A stretch of DNA of 64,000 nt from Bin55 sp028819195 (GTDB lineage Bacteria > Pseudomonadota > Gammaproteobacteria > Pseudomonadales > Azotimanducaceae), in the NCBI GenBank assembly GCA_028819195.1, contig JAPPMF010000019.1:1-64000 (forward strand), given 5' to 3'. The position numbers and the translations under genes are program-made. Numbering within the stretch: position 1 is the first letter of the stretch; every line of letters starts with the position of its first letter. This document shows positions 18,053 through 27,699 of this stretch, piece by piece. The notes under the pieces were generated by a model that had not been told where the DNA came from, did not search any database, and saw nothing but the letters and a program-made list of their open reading frames with translations.

Positions 18053-18670
18053 TTAACTGCGCAGTATTTCAACCAAGTTTTCATGCCAATTCTCGTTAAC
18101 GCTGAGATCTTCGCCACTACAGTCTTTTGAAATATTAGTTGGGGTGCCCAATACAGCGTAGTATTCATACTTGCCATCGCCTTTGAAGATTACCTCAGCG
18201 AACATATCTTTTTTCTTGAAATTCCAATACACCCCAACTTCCCCCTCACTTCCAACTTCTGGATAGGGAAAGCGGACGTCGGATGGTTTGAACTGCAAGA
18301 ATGCGAGTGCATCATTGACCGCTTTTGTTTTAGGGGCTAACGCGCCTTCTTTGTCCCAGTTATCTTTCAGATTTTTATAACTTAACAATTTTTCTTGTAA
18401 ATCCGAAGAATCGGGAGAAAAATCGATGACCGTAGTAGTTTTTTCAATTTGATCTTGGCTTGAATGCGTTAAGGTCGTTATGGAATACCAAGTTGATGCT
18501 ATCCAGATTAGACTCGCTGCTATGAATACACTCTTGGTATTCGATACCCAAGACTTGTTCCACTTGGTGGTATTGACTCTGGAATGTTTAAATATGTATT
18601 CCTTTCCGCAACTAGTATCTTCGACGATGATACTGTCTCTTAATTGGTATGACCCAGTTTGTGTCGCCAT
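18053..18670 (-). CDS. Membrane-anchored partner of two-gene module (copy 1)
   Basis: 205 residues with one membrane segment near residues 47-65 (SVFIAASLIWIASTWYS). The conserved C-terminal domain (about 95-205) reads LLSYKNLKDNWDKEGALAP, a helix, then RFPYPEVGSEGEVGVYW and VIFKGDGKYEYYAVLG. The protein at 27696-28157 has the same elements (YDWDGEGSQTPS, PLPYPEAGPDGDVGIYW, FEGDGHFAY) but no membrane segment. It sits in an apparent operon: 328-residue FN3 protein, this protein, then the cysteine-rich protein. The anchor suggests that copy 1 acts at the membrane. Function unknown. Confidence 0.7.
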   Translation of the reverse strand: MATQTGSYQLRDSIIVEDTSCGKEYIFKHSRVNTTKWNKSWVSNTKSVFIAASLIWIASTWYSITTLTHSSQDQIEKTTTVIDFSPDSSDLQEKLLSYKNLKDNWDKEGALAPKTKAVNDALAFLQFKPSDVRFPYPEVGSEGEVGVYWNFKKKDMFAEVIFKGDGKYEYYAVLGTPTNISKDCSGEDLSVNENWHENLVEILRS

Positions 18671-18683
18671 ATTTATAAACTCC

Positions 18684-19670
18684 TCATGACGAATCAGGAT
18701 TAGTTCTTAGCTTGTCAATAACAGGCTCGCTTTCGCCGACATCGTTCTTATGAGTTATCATGACTTCGTACTCTGTATCAGGTTTAAGATCGACAAACGT
18801 ACAAGAATCGAGCGGGATTTCAAAACCAGGACTCCATTTATCAGTATTTTCTTCCCGGATTCTAAGCACCGTGGTTATTGGAGGTATCCATTGTGCTTCG
18901 ACTATACCACCTAGTTTGTTTGGCAAGGAAACCGAAATCAATCCATCTTTCCACGATAGCTTAGGTGTTGCTAACTGTCGGGACAATTCGTTATCTAACA
19001 TCTGATACTTCTGTTTAAGTCGAGGTGCAATTTGATTTGCCAGAATCCTATCTAATATAAGAACTGATCTAAGTGGAATCAAGAATCTTACGACTGGTCC
19101 ACGAGGATAAGATAATAGCAAGTGGCTGTCTTGTAGCATTCTATTAGTGTCCCAGTATTCAAGCATTTGACGAAAGTTTTTCTTTCCAGATAGTTTGTCT
19201 TCTTTACTTGTTTCTGGAAATGGTCCTGTACTTATTTCCATTTCTAAATCATGTGAACGTACCAGCTCATAAGAAGCATTTAGTTCATCGCGCACCGATG
19301 GTGGAAGAGAGTTATATAATCCAATCAACTTGAGCTGATTCGGTCTTTTCGACTTACTCAACACGTCACGACTTGTAAGTATTCCTAGAAGGTGCAAAGC
19401 GTGAGCAAATGCTAACCCAAGACTTGTAGTAGCTTGCAAGCAAGATCCAACCAAATTGAACCTTTCACCTATTGGCAATTTAGCAAACTTTTCCGTAACG
19501 TAATTAGGCGCTTCTGGTTTGCCTGATTCATCAACAGGAATGTCTTGGTATCCGTCAAGTCTATTTAGAATCGGATCTAAGGAGATACACGCGGCATTAA
19601 AAAAAGCTAAAACCATTTCATATTGAAAAGGTACATTTGCGCGTTGTTTATCTGACTTTTGCGTGTTCAT
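18684..19670 (-). CDS. Hypothetical protein with C-terminal FN3-like domain
   Basis: 328 residues. The first 220 or so are mostly helical with no recognised domain (for example FNLVGSCLQATTSLGLAFAH). The last 80 end in VDLKPDTEYEVMITHKNDVG, a typical fibronectin type III strand pattern (L.P.T.Y...V....G.S). There is no signal peptide. It is the first gene of the minus-strand operon, ending 13 bases before the membrane-anchored module protein. It is absent from the second copy of the module at 27.1-28.2 kb, so it is an accessory rather than core part. Confidence 0.6.
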   Translation of the reverse strand: MNTQKSDKQRANVPFQYEMVLAFFNAACISLDPILNRLDGYQDIPVDESGKPEAPNYVTEKFAKLPIGERFNLVGSCLQATTSLGLAFAHALHLLGILTSRDVLSKSKRPNQLKLIGLYNSLPPSVRDELNASYELVRSHDLEMEISTGPFPETSKEDKLSGKKNFRQMLEYWDTNRMLQDSHLLLSYPRGPVVRFLIPLRSVLILDRILANQIAPRLKQKYQMLDNELSRQLATPKLSWKDGLISVSLPNKLGGIVEAQWIPPITTVLRIREENTDKWSPGFEIPLDSCTFVDLKPDTEYEVMITHKNDVGESEPVIDKLRTNPDSS

Positions 19671-19923
19671 TTAAAGAATGTTTGTTTAGTTTCACTTCGC
19701 TAGAATCTGACAATTGGTTATTTTATCTTAGCGAATTTTAATAGAGTGGTAGATGTCATAGAATACTGAAACGAACACAAGCTACGGGTCAATAGGTGAC
19801 TTGCTTAGAAAACCGCGAGGTTATAGTTAGCACATTGTCCTCAAATCCCTCGTGTCACATTCTCTCGAATCTAGTTGCCTACACTAAAATTTTCACTAAT
19901 TTCAAACTCTTTTCAAGTTTCTG

Positions 19924-21147
19924 TTGCAATCAACACTAACCTGGCTTGATCTCACCGCTGGCGACCGTGAGAAACTGCGTCGTATTCTTGATCTCTTCAA
20001 TGAAAAAGGCACGCTCGACGAACTAGGTCTGAGCAGTTTACGAGACATGTTTTCAGAAGCTCTTTTTCCCGGTATCAATACCACGCAAACCCGACTTCGT
20101 TATGTGTTGTTGGTGCCGTGGATCTATCGATCTCTTGAAACTAAAGGTCTTGGACGGGATAAGGACGTAACGGCTGAAGCGAGAAAATCTGAGATTAAAC
20201 TGATCGGAACACTATTGGAGAGTGATGACTGGGAAGGAACTATCGGTGTTAATGCTCGCGAGGCGCTAGTTCGATTGCCTAGCGATATCTACTGGGGTGC
20301 GCTGAATCAGTGGGGGATATTCAAGGGATATGAATCACAATGGCGTTACCACCGCAATTTTCACTCAAGAAAACCACAACGTGAGCTGGTTGAAGACGAT
20401 CAAGGGATTGAACGAGATAAGAATTCGAAATGGCATGTGAGATTACCTGATCCACCGAGTGAATTTCCCTGGAAAGCATCTCTCTCACTCACACGAGAGG
20501 AAGCAGACTTTTTGTTGGGTCGCTTGCAGGAGAATTGCAAGGGAACGCTTCTTGGATGGCTAGCAACGAATGGTTCCAAGGATGAGATGGATCACAACCA
20601 TCTTTGGGAGACGTCAGCTAGCAAGAACGCGAGTGTAGATCTACGAGAGACGATCGAGTATGCGCGTAGATTCTCCCTGCATGTCGAGGGAATGTCTATC
20701 CTTTACAACCTACTCATCGCCGAGGATCGAATTGATTTAGGAATAGCGACAGACGACGAAAAAAGAGACCGCCGTTACGTTGAGCACTACAAAGCACAGC
20801 TAGGCGATTGGGCTGTTCTGGAAACCAAAGAAAAACTCTACGATTCCGCAGACCTCTACGATTTTGCCGCAGGTCGAGGGGTAAACCTTTCCTACCCTCA
20901 AATTCAATTCATCGAAACATGGGGCACACGAATTAAGGCAGTCGGAGCTCATCGCCTTGTAGCTGACAAAGAAACACATCAGCTCATTCGAGAACGTGAA
21001 TGGAGACTTAAAGGAAAACGTGCCCGACTGCACAGTTTAGATCGATTACGGGATTGGTCTGGTGGTGTCGGTCTCGGAAGAATGGAATTTCGTTGGTACA
21101 CGGCACGTCGGTTACTTCGTGATCTTTATGCTGGATTGAATAGGTAA
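19924..21147 (+). CDS. DUF6361 family protein, first gene of triad
   Basis: 407 residues from TTG 19924. The N-terminus STLTWLDLTAGDREKLRRIL and the stretch LGLSSLRDMFSEALFPG, then TTQTRLRYVLLVPWIYRSLE, match what I know of DUF6361. These proteins are found next to PLD-like proteins and helicases in bacterial defence-type loci. No ATG precedes the conserved N-terminus, so TTG is the best start although its ribosome binding site is weak. Three bases separate its stop from the PLD-like gene. Biochemical role unknown; probably DNA binding or a structural subunit of the helicase/nuclease complex (inference). Confidence 0.8.
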   Translation: MQSTLTWLDLTAGDREKLRRILDLFNEKGTLDELGLSSLRDMFSEALFPGINTTQTRLRYVLLVPWIYRSLETKGLGRDKDVTAEARKSEIKLIGTLLESDDWEGTIGVNAREALVRLPSDIYWGALNQWGIFKGYESQWRYHRNFHSRKPQRELVEDDQGIERDKNSKWHVRLPDPPSEFPWKASLSLTREEADFLLGRLQENCKGTLLGWLATNGSKDEMDHNHLWETSASKNASVDLRETIEYARRFSLHVEGMSILYNLLIAEDRIDLGIATDDEKRDRRYVEHYKAQLGDWAVLETKEKLYDSADLYDFAAGRGVNLSYPQIQFIETWGTRIKAVGAHRLVADKETHQLIREREWRLKGKRARLHSLDRLRDWSGGVGLGRMEFRWYTARRLLRDLYAGLNR

Positions 21148-21150
21148 TTC

Positions 21151-22956
21151 ATGCTCAGTCCCGACTCTCGTTTAGTCGCGTTCGATCTATTGGTACCACC
21201 ACCAGATATGCGTCTTGAGCTTGGTGTGTTCACTACCTATACCCTTGACCTAGAGGTGATGCTTGTACTCCCATTCCAACTACTAACAGCATCGGCTAAA
21301 GACGTCGAATCGTTACTCGAACATCCGATTGGATTACTGGAATCACTACGTGAAGCAGGAGAGAAGATTCACGTGTTTGTAGATCAAACCGGTATTGGAG
21401 TACCACATTCTCAGCGAGGACTTTTTTCTGCGCTTGAACCGAGTCTCCATCCGGTAAAAGCTCCGAACGGAGGTATCTTTCATCCTAAACTGTGGATATT
21501 GAAATTCATTTCCGAGGATGGGCAACGATCGACTATACGTTTAGCAGTTCTTTCACGAAATCTCTCATTAGCACGGACCTGGGATGTTGCTTTGGTGAGC
21601 GAAGGAACTCCTAATGCTAAATCAGCTGTACATGTTAGTACCAATCTAGCCGACCTGATTAAACAACTACCAGCGATGTGTACGACGAAACCGAATTCAA
21701 AACTTTCTCAACGTATCGCCACTCTGGCCGATGAAATTGGGCGTACAGAGTTTTATCCCCCCGAAGGTTTCAACCACGAGCCAATTCACTTCCATGCATT
21801 AGGGTTGTCAGCGAGTCAAACGTTGTGGAAACCTTTTTCGCAGGCTAATCGTATTCTGGCAGTCGCCCCATTCGCTAATGCTACTGCACTCAACCAAATC
21901 CCAACCGGATCTTGTCAAAACAACATCCTTGTGAGTCGTCAACCTGAACTCGACAATATTGATCCAGAGTACTTGAATTCCTGGGATAAAAAATTAGTTC
22001 TCGATACTCAAGCTGAAGGTGAACCTGACGATTTTGTTGGAAATCGTCTTTCTGGTTTACATGCGAAATTACTCGCATGGGAGTATGACCATACGGTTTC
22101 TTGGTATGTTGGTTCTGCTAATCTAACCCATGCAGCGTTTTCGGGGAGTAACGTAGAGATCATGGCGCAAGTTAGCGCACCATTGCAGAAACGAAATGCG
22201 GGAAACTCTCCTCACTGTATTGAGCAGTTTATGGAGTCAGGGTTCAGTAAGTTACTTAAACCTTACGAACGAGTCAACAATGGACCTCCACCGGACGGAA
22301 ATAATACCGAACTTCTAGAAGAGACACGTTATGCCATTCTTAACGCAAATCTCTTAATCCGGTGCGAGTCTTCTCGCAATGACTGGAAGTGGAAAATCAC
22401 CGGAAATTTGAAGTTACCTTTTAAAAATGTAGGGGTAAAGTTTTGGCCAATCACGATTGACAAGAAATCCGCCCAAGAACTCAAAAAACTTCCGCTTGAA
22501 CTGCGCTTAACAAAAACTGAACTAACTAGTCTAGTCGCATTTCACCTTCACGATCGAAGACACAAAGAAGTAGAAGATATGTCTTTTGTTCTCCATCTAC
22601 CTGCTGAAGGTATGCCCGACGATCGCTTACACCACATCATGGTCAATTTAATTAGTGATTGGGACAAGTTTCGTGCTTATTTACGCGCACTACTTGATGG
22701 ATTCGATGAATGGGGTGACTTGGACGTCCGCTTGCAGAGTGAAAATGGTTTTTCGCTGAAAGACTCATGGTACGCCGAGACCTTGCTCGAAGATCTCGTT
22801 CGTAGTGTCTATCGCGATCCAGAACGTCTTGAACCCCTTCGCCGTTTGGTTAAAGACATTCGAAATTCTAAAAACGGTAAAGAAATCATCCCTGATGAAT
22901 TTCTTAAGGTTTGGAATGCGGTGATTGAGTCTGTTGATGGGAGACTTGACACATGA
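21151..22956 (+). CDS. Phospholipase-D-like nuclease, second gene of triad
   Basis: 601 residues with two degenerate PLD (HKD) motifs. The first is H111-P-K113 with SRN at about 135-137 (HPKLWI ... LAVLSRNLS). The second is LHAKLLAW near residue 302 with VGSANLTHAAF about 20 residues on. Two H.K...SxN motifs in one chain can form a complete PLD active site, as in nucleases of this superfamily. The start is three bases after the DUF6361 stop, and its own stop overlaps the helicase ATG (ATGA), so all three genes are translationally coupled. It is likely to be the nuclease of a helicase-directed defence complex. Confidence 0.82.
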   Translation: MLSPDSRLVAFDLLVPPPDMRLELGVFTTYTLDLEVMLVLPFQLLTASAKDVESLLEHPIGLLESLREAGEKIHVFVDQTGIGVPHSQRGLFSALEPSLHPVKAPNGGIFHPKLWILKFISEDGQRSTIRLAVLSRNLSLARTWDVALVSEGTPNAKSAVHVSTNLADLIKQLPAMCTTKPNSKLSQRIATLADEIGRTEFYPPEGFNHEPIHFHALGLSASQTLWKPFSQANRILAVAPFANATALNQIPTGSCQNNILVSRQPELDNIDPEYLNSWDKKLVLDTQAEGEPDDFVGNRLSGLHAKLLAWEYDHTVSWYVGSANLTHAAFSGSNVEIMAQVSAPLQKRNAGNSPHCIEQFMESGFSKLLKPYERVNNGPPPDGNNTELLEETRYAILNANLLIRCESSRNDWKWKITGNLKLPFKNVGVKFWPITIDKKSAQELKKLPLELRLTKTELTSLVAFHLHDRRHKEVEDMSFVLHLPAEGMPDDRLHHIMVNLISDWDKFRAYLRALLDGFDEWGDLDVRLQSENGFSLKDSWYAETLLEDLVRSVYRDPERLEPLRRLVKDIRNSKNGKEIIPDEFLKVWNAVIESVDGRLDT

Positions 22957-25900
22957 GTCGACCAAACGTGGCAGAAATTTGTAAGCCACTTAAACCGTTC
23001 CAACGGCGGACGGTCGATCATGCTTTTAAACATCTGTTTCTCACCCAAGACAGTACCTCTCGGTTTCTTGTCGCCGACGAAGTAGGGCTAGGCAAGACAC
23101 TGGTGGCGCGTGGGATTATCGCCCATGCGATTGATCATCTGTGGGACGATGTAGATCGTATTGACATCGTTTACGTCTGCAGCAACCAAAATATCGCTCG
23201 CGCCAATCTCCCGAAGTTGCACATGGGAGGGCAGGAGTCCCTTCGAACGGCAAGTCGTTTAACGTTATTGATCAAAGAACTTTCTGGAGAACAGAACGGT
23301 AATAGCTTCCTCAACAACAAACTCAACTTCGTTAGCTTTACACCAAGCACGTCGTTTAAGTTTGGGACGACGACTGGTAGGTGGGATGAACGTGAAGTAC
23401 TGTACCACTTACTCAAACACCATACCGCTACTGATGGTCATACAACGGCACTACAGAATCTCTTACAAGGTCGCATCGGGAATAGAGATTGGTGGCGCTG
23501 GTACCTGAAGGAAACGGTGCCCCGGCTGGAATCCTCCATTGTCGATCGCTTCGAAGAAGCTCTCAATGGCGATTCTGATTTAACGTCAGAGTTGTCAGAA
23601 AGCCTCGAATATTTCAAACGTTACAAATCTTGGTATCCCGATAAAGCCCGAAGCGCCAGAAATCAAGTGATCGGAAAACTTCGCCACTTATTAGCGCAGG
23701 TCAGTCTGGAAATCTTAGAACCAGATCTCGTCATTCTTGACGAGTTCCAGCGCTTTAAAAATCTGTTGGAAACTTCCGAAGAACATCAGACTGAAGAAGC
23801 TAAGTTAGCACAGGAACTGTTTAACTATAAGTACAAGGGACAACTCGTTCGGACTCTATTACTCTCAGCTACCCCCTATAAACCTTATACCACCGATGCT
23901 GAATTAGGTGACGAAGATCACTATGAAGATTTCATCAGCACTGCCAGATTTCTGTTTAACGGAAACGAGAGTAGAGTTCAGAATCTGCAATCTAGCCTAG
24001 CAAACTTTGGCAAGTCACTCAAACGTGTTGCTGAGTCGGGAGATCAGAAGCTAGATCACGCACTCGATTGCAAACAAGCGGTGGAATCTTCTTTACTGAG
24101 CATCATGGCGCGTACCGAGCGAGTCCCCGCGAGTAAAGACCGCGACTCAATGGTCTGTGAAGTTAGACCTACTTTGAGTATCGATTCGAAAGACATTGGT
24201 CAATACGTAGCCGCTGCTTCACTTTTTGATGCGGTAGGCGATCGCGATCCACTACCCATGTGGAAATCTGCTCCGTACTTAGCGCATTTCATGACCGGAT
24301 ACAAGTTCAATGATCTGCTCAAAGAAAAGATCGAACAGAACGATCTCGATCAAGTTGTGAACGCACTATCACAAAACTCCAAAGATGTCCTGTCAGTAGA
24401 CTCGATCAAACACCTAAAGACCATCAATCCAGTACACGCCAAACTACGGTACGTGGTAAAACAGTATCTAGAAGAAACCAAACTGTGGCGATTACTGTGG
24501 TTACCGCCGACTGTACCTTATTGGTTACTTGAAGGACCATTCAAGTCGGTTGAACCGACCACTAAGACTTTAATGTTCTCAGCATGGAATGTTGTTCCTG
24601 ATGCCGTTAGTGCCCTAATCAGTTATGAAGCTGAACGGCAAATGTTCAGAGGAGGTCAAGTAAAGTCATACGACAATCCCAGTTTACAACAAGGCCAATT
24701 GTTAAATTTCAGTCAAACTTCGGAAGGAAAACGTTCAAGTCATGGCAATCTTCTGATGTATCTCCCTTGTCTGCCATTGAGTGATTTACACCCACTCGAC
24801 ACTCAAGGTCGCGGTCGAAACGTTAGAGAGCGAACCAAGAACAAGATTAAGGGTCTGTTGGCGGCACGCGGTTTGTTGAACCAACGCCGAGGACCAGTCG
24901 ACAAGGATTGGATATGGGTTGCACCGTTGTTGCTCGACGACGGCCTCCGGTCATTTCTTCGACGATGGCACGATGGCGAACTGCAACACTTGGATACACA
25001 AGAATCCGACGAAGCAGAACATTCCACTCACTTCAAAGACTATCTAACAGACTTGATTGAGTTTGACGAGGCAACTCTTGGAAGGCAACCGAGTGATTTG
25101 CTTGATACGCTTACCGACATGGCATTAGGATCTCCAGCAGTATTGCTCGCGCGCACCTTACGTGCTTACTATGTATCTGACGACACCCGGCGATCTGTAG
25201 CGTTCGAAGTAGCCGATGCATTCAGAAAGCTGTTCAATCGACCTGCAGTGATCTCGTTACTCCGAAATCTTCCTCAGAAGAAGAGTCGTGTGCAAGGTAA
25301 CGTCGCTTATTGGCGGTTAGTTCTTAACTACTGTCGCGATGGTTGTTTACAAGCAGTCCTAGATGAGCACTGGCACCTGCTTTGGGAGCAAGCCTCATGG
25401 TCGCCTGATGCTGACGTGAATGAAGCGGCCCGTGAATGCGCTCACACCTTATACAAAAGCATTCAACCTGTTCCCTCACGCGTACACGCTCACTTTTTCA
25501 ACGGGAACGGTTCAGAACAACTCGATAACGAAACTCTACGTATCCGTACTGTGTTCGCATTACGCTTCGGACACTTAACTAGTGAAGATGAAAAATCCTC
25601 CTTAAGCCAGGATGCGGTTCGTAAAGCCTTCAATAGTCCGTTTCGACCATTTTTCCTCGCTAGTACCTCAATAGGGCAGGAAGGACTTGATTTTCATCCT
25701 TGGTGTCATCGACTGATGCACTGGAATTTACCAGGTAATCCAGTGGATTTAGAACAAAGAGAGGGAAGAGTACATCGGTATGACGGCCATGCAGTTCGCA
25801 AGAATGTTGCAGCACTTTATGCCGAGAAAGCTAAGGAGAATTGGAAACTCGGTGAGAGTCTTTGGAAACTTATGTTTACCTATGCTGAACAGGATGGACG

Positions 25901-26165
25901 CGACCGACAAGATTCTGACCTAGTACCTCATTGGATCACCGAGGGAAAACATAAAGTCGAAAGAGTGGTCCCACTACTACCTTTCTCAAATGAACAAGCA
26001 CAGTTCGATCGCTTGAAACGACAGCTGGTTGCCTACAGGGTTGTGTTTGGGCAACCCCGACAGGAAGAGCTCCTCAGCATCTTGGATAGACCCAACATCA
26101 AAGCCGAGCAATTATCGCAATTGACAATTGATTTGACGCCACCTGAAACCGGATGCGTAGACTGA
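22953..26165 (+). CDS. SNF2/DEAD-like helicase, third gene of triad
   Basis: 1070 residues with superfamily 2 helicase motifs: Walker A ADEVGLGKTL at 41-50, a DE-box ILDEFQRFKN near 262, motif III LLLSATPYKP near 305, and motif VI QREGRVHRYDGHA near 935, preceded by STSIGQEGLDFHPWCHR. The ADEVGLGKT and EGLDFH/QREGR forms are those of SNF2-like remodelling or restriction helicases. The large insert between the two RecA domains (about 400-880) is helical. It overlaps the PLD gene by four bases. A fragment of a related gene survives at about 15.8-15.97 kb. The components resemble parts of DISARM (SNF2 helicase, PLD protein), but no DUF1998 protein or methyltransferase accompanies them. Confidence 0.85.
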   Translation: MSRPNVAEICKPLKPFQRRTVDHAFKHLFLTQDSTSRFLVADEVGLGKTLVARGIIAHAIDHLWDDVDRIDIVYVCSNQNIARANLPKLHMGGQESLRTASRLTLLIKELSGEQNGNSFLNNKLNFVSFTPSTSFKFGTTTGRWDEREVLYHLLKHHTATDGHTTALQNLLQGRIGNRDWWRWYLKETVPRLESSIVDRFEEALNGDSDLTSELSESLEYFKRYKSWYPDKARSARNQVIGKLRHLLAQVSLEILEPDLVILDEFQRFKNLLETSEEHQTEEAKLAQELFNYKYKGQLVRTLLLSATPYKPYTTDAELGDEDHYEDFISTARFLFNGNESRVQNLQSSLANFGKSLKRVAESGDQKLDHALDCKQAVESSLLSIMARTERVPASKDRDSMVCEVRPTLSIDSKDIGQYVAAASLFDAVGDRDPLPMWKSAPYLAHFMTGYKFNDLLKEKIEQNDLDQVVNALSQNSKDVLSVDSIKHLKTINPVHAKLRYVVKQYLEETKLWRLLWLPPTVPYWLLEGPFKSVEPTTKTLMFSAWNVVPDAVSALISYEAERQMFRGGQVKSYDNPSLQQGQLLNFSQTSEGKRSSHGNLLMYLPCLPLSDLHPLDTQGRGRNVRERTKNKIKGLLAARGLLNQRRGPVDKDWIWVAPLLLDDGLRSFLRRWHDGELQHLDTQESDEAEHSTHFKDYLTDLIEFDEATLGRQPSDLLDTLTDMALGSPAVLLARTLRAYYVSDDTRRSVAFEVADAFRKLFNRPAVISLLRNLPQKKSRVQGNVAYWRLVLNYCRDGCLQAVLDEHWHLLWEQASWSPDADVNEAARECAHTLYKSIQPVPSRVHAHFFNGNGSEQLDNETLRIRTVFALRFGHLTSEDEKSSLSQDAVRKAFNSPFRPFFLASTSIGQEGLDFHPWCHRLMHWNLPGNPVDLEQREGRVHRYDGHAVRKNVAALYAEKAKENWKLGESLWKLMFTYAEQDGRDRQDSDLVPHWITEGKHKVERVVPLLPFSNEQAQFDRLKRQLVAYRVVFGQPRQEELLSILDRPNIKAEQLSQLTIDLTPPETGCVD

Positions 26166-26301
26166 AATCGTTTAGTAGCTTGATTTTGGATGCAATGAAC
26201 TCGATTTAATTATTGGCCCAAAGTGCTGCTTTTCGCTGAGAAATACTTCGTCCGAGAAAATCGCTAGGGACAACAACTAGCTGCATACGAAGCAAGGTAG
26301 T

Positions 26302-26697
26302 CTATTCTTTTTCGTGTTGGTTGGTTAGATGTTTCATACCAGAGATTATGAATTTATCTGGTAATCTAGTGATGTCATTGTAGTACTGCTCCTCGCTCTT
26401 TCCCCCAATATCGACAGAACAATACACGGTACCATTGGAATCGCAGTGAAAAAATACGATATCGTATTGATCGTTCGAAATGTTTATCGTGATATCTCCC
26501 TCCGGCATTGCTTCAACGTCCATGGGCAAGTCCACATATTCGTACAACCGATGAATCAAATTCTCGATGTTAGACTTTAATGTTTGAGTCGGTGGGATAT
26601 CTCCAGATTCACACTGTTCATCAATGTTTCGTATCGCCCAACGCGCTGAGGAGATTAGAGGTTTGAACTCAATGTCCGTATTTGTGTGTTCTTGCAT
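26302..26697 (-). CDS. Small protein, possible relative of module partner
   Basis: 131 residues, soluble. The first half is helical (SARWAIRNIDEQCES). The second half reads PEGDITINIS...YDIVFF.CDSNGTVYCSVDIG, a short strand-rich unit. It is laid out like the conserved domain of the module partner proteins (PDGDVGIYW......V.FEGDG.F.Y), so it may be a distant relative; this is a weak, visual similarity. It stands alone between the triad and copy 2 of the module, same strand as the module. Confidence 0.5.
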   Translation of the reverse strand: MQEHTNTDIEFKPLISSARWAIRNIDEQCESGDIPPTQTLKSNIENLIHRLYEYVDLPMDVEAMPEGDITINISNDQYDIVFFHCDSNGTVYCSVDIGGKSEEQYYNDITRLPDKFIISGMKHLTNQHEKE

Positions 26698-27105
26698 GAC
26701 TCCGTGTACCCCTTCGACCGAACGTCAGGAAGTGTTCTTGGAAGTTTGTTAGATGATGTAGTACATTATAAGTGCTAGCATTCAACGACGCGGTATGTCT
26801 CCTATTAGTGCTGATTATTGAAAACTAACCCAAGGTTCCATTATCATGTGTTGCTTATATGCTCTTGGATTTTCAAGCACAACTCCCCGTCCGATATAAC
26901 GGCTTCAGTTCATAATGTGAAAAATCTCCAAATAAGGAACGAATGCCAGCAGGATGTTGCCCACGAACTGTTTAGAAGTGATTAGGCGCCGTCATAACTT
27001 TTCAATTTTTTGTCGTCATGTGACCCTGATTCTTTAGCAAGCATCAGGGGTCGCACAACACGAGACTTACCATACTACCTAATACATTCTTAGCGGCGCT
27101 TATTG
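26698..27105. other. Intergenic region, no gene seen
   Basis: About 400 bases between two minus-strand genes. I see no conserved frame, repeat or terminator. Confidence 0.35.
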
Positions 27106-27699
27106 TTAGTTGTCCAAATCAGCGTCTGCAGGAACACGCTCGCAAGCACCGAAAATCTGTCGGAGTTTGAGTACGATGTTCATATTTTTTTGCAACCGGT
27201 ATCGAGTCCCTTTTTCGAAGTACAAATTCATGCAAACCTCTGCGTGAGCATGGTTATCAACTGTTGCAGTATCGTAAATTGCAAATAATCTAGTGCCATC
27301 AGAGTCTCTGACCTGGCGTAATTCTCGAACACTAGTCTTCACAAAATACAGATCACCTGCGAACCCTGTGGTATCGCGTTTCTGTTTGATTAACTGTTCT
27401 TCATTAATATACAACAGCCGATCGATTGAGAGACCTTTACGTCCCATTGTCGCACGGAAATAACTAGGTGATAGATGTCCATCCAGATCGATATGGGCAG
27501 GGTTAAAAATTGTTCGAACTACCCATTCTTCATCTCGTACAACCCCCGGCGAATATTCACTCACACTGGTAAGTTCACAAGCACAATCAGGGAAATATTT
27601 GCGGTAATGCGAACATTTACAATCGTCAGATCCGAAATAAGCTTCAAGTTCTCGGCAATTGCGAAAGCTGTCAGGTGGAACCCGATTTGAACGACTCAA
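27106..27699 (-). CDS. Cysteine-rich two-gene-module protein (copy 2)
   Basis: 197 residues. NCRELE, DDCKC, YRKYFPDCACE, SVSEYSPGVV, EE.VVRTIF, KGLSIDRLLYIN, RLFAIYDTA and HAHAEVC follow the same order as in the 17471-18028 protein. The four clustered cysteine pairs at the N-terminus suggest a zinc ribbon or cluster. It overlaps its upstream partner by four bases (ATGA, 27696-27699), a tighter coupling than in copy 1, which supports the two proteins working together. No annotation that I know of gives a role. Confidence 0.7.
   Translation of the reverse strand: MSRSNRVPPDSFRNCRELEAYFGSDDCKCSHYRKYFPDCACELTSVSEYSPGVVRDEEWVVRTIFNPAHIDLDGHLSPSYFRATMGRKGLSIDRLLYINEEQLIKQKRDTTGFAGDLYFVKTSVRELRQVRDSDGTRLFAIYDTATVDNHAHAEVCMNLYFEKGTRYRLQKNMNIVLKLRQIFGACERVPADADLDN

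Noticed and set aside
19924..26165. Calling the triad DISARM
   Set aside because: No DUF1998 protein or DISARM methylase is adjacent, and DUF6361 is not a DISARM component.
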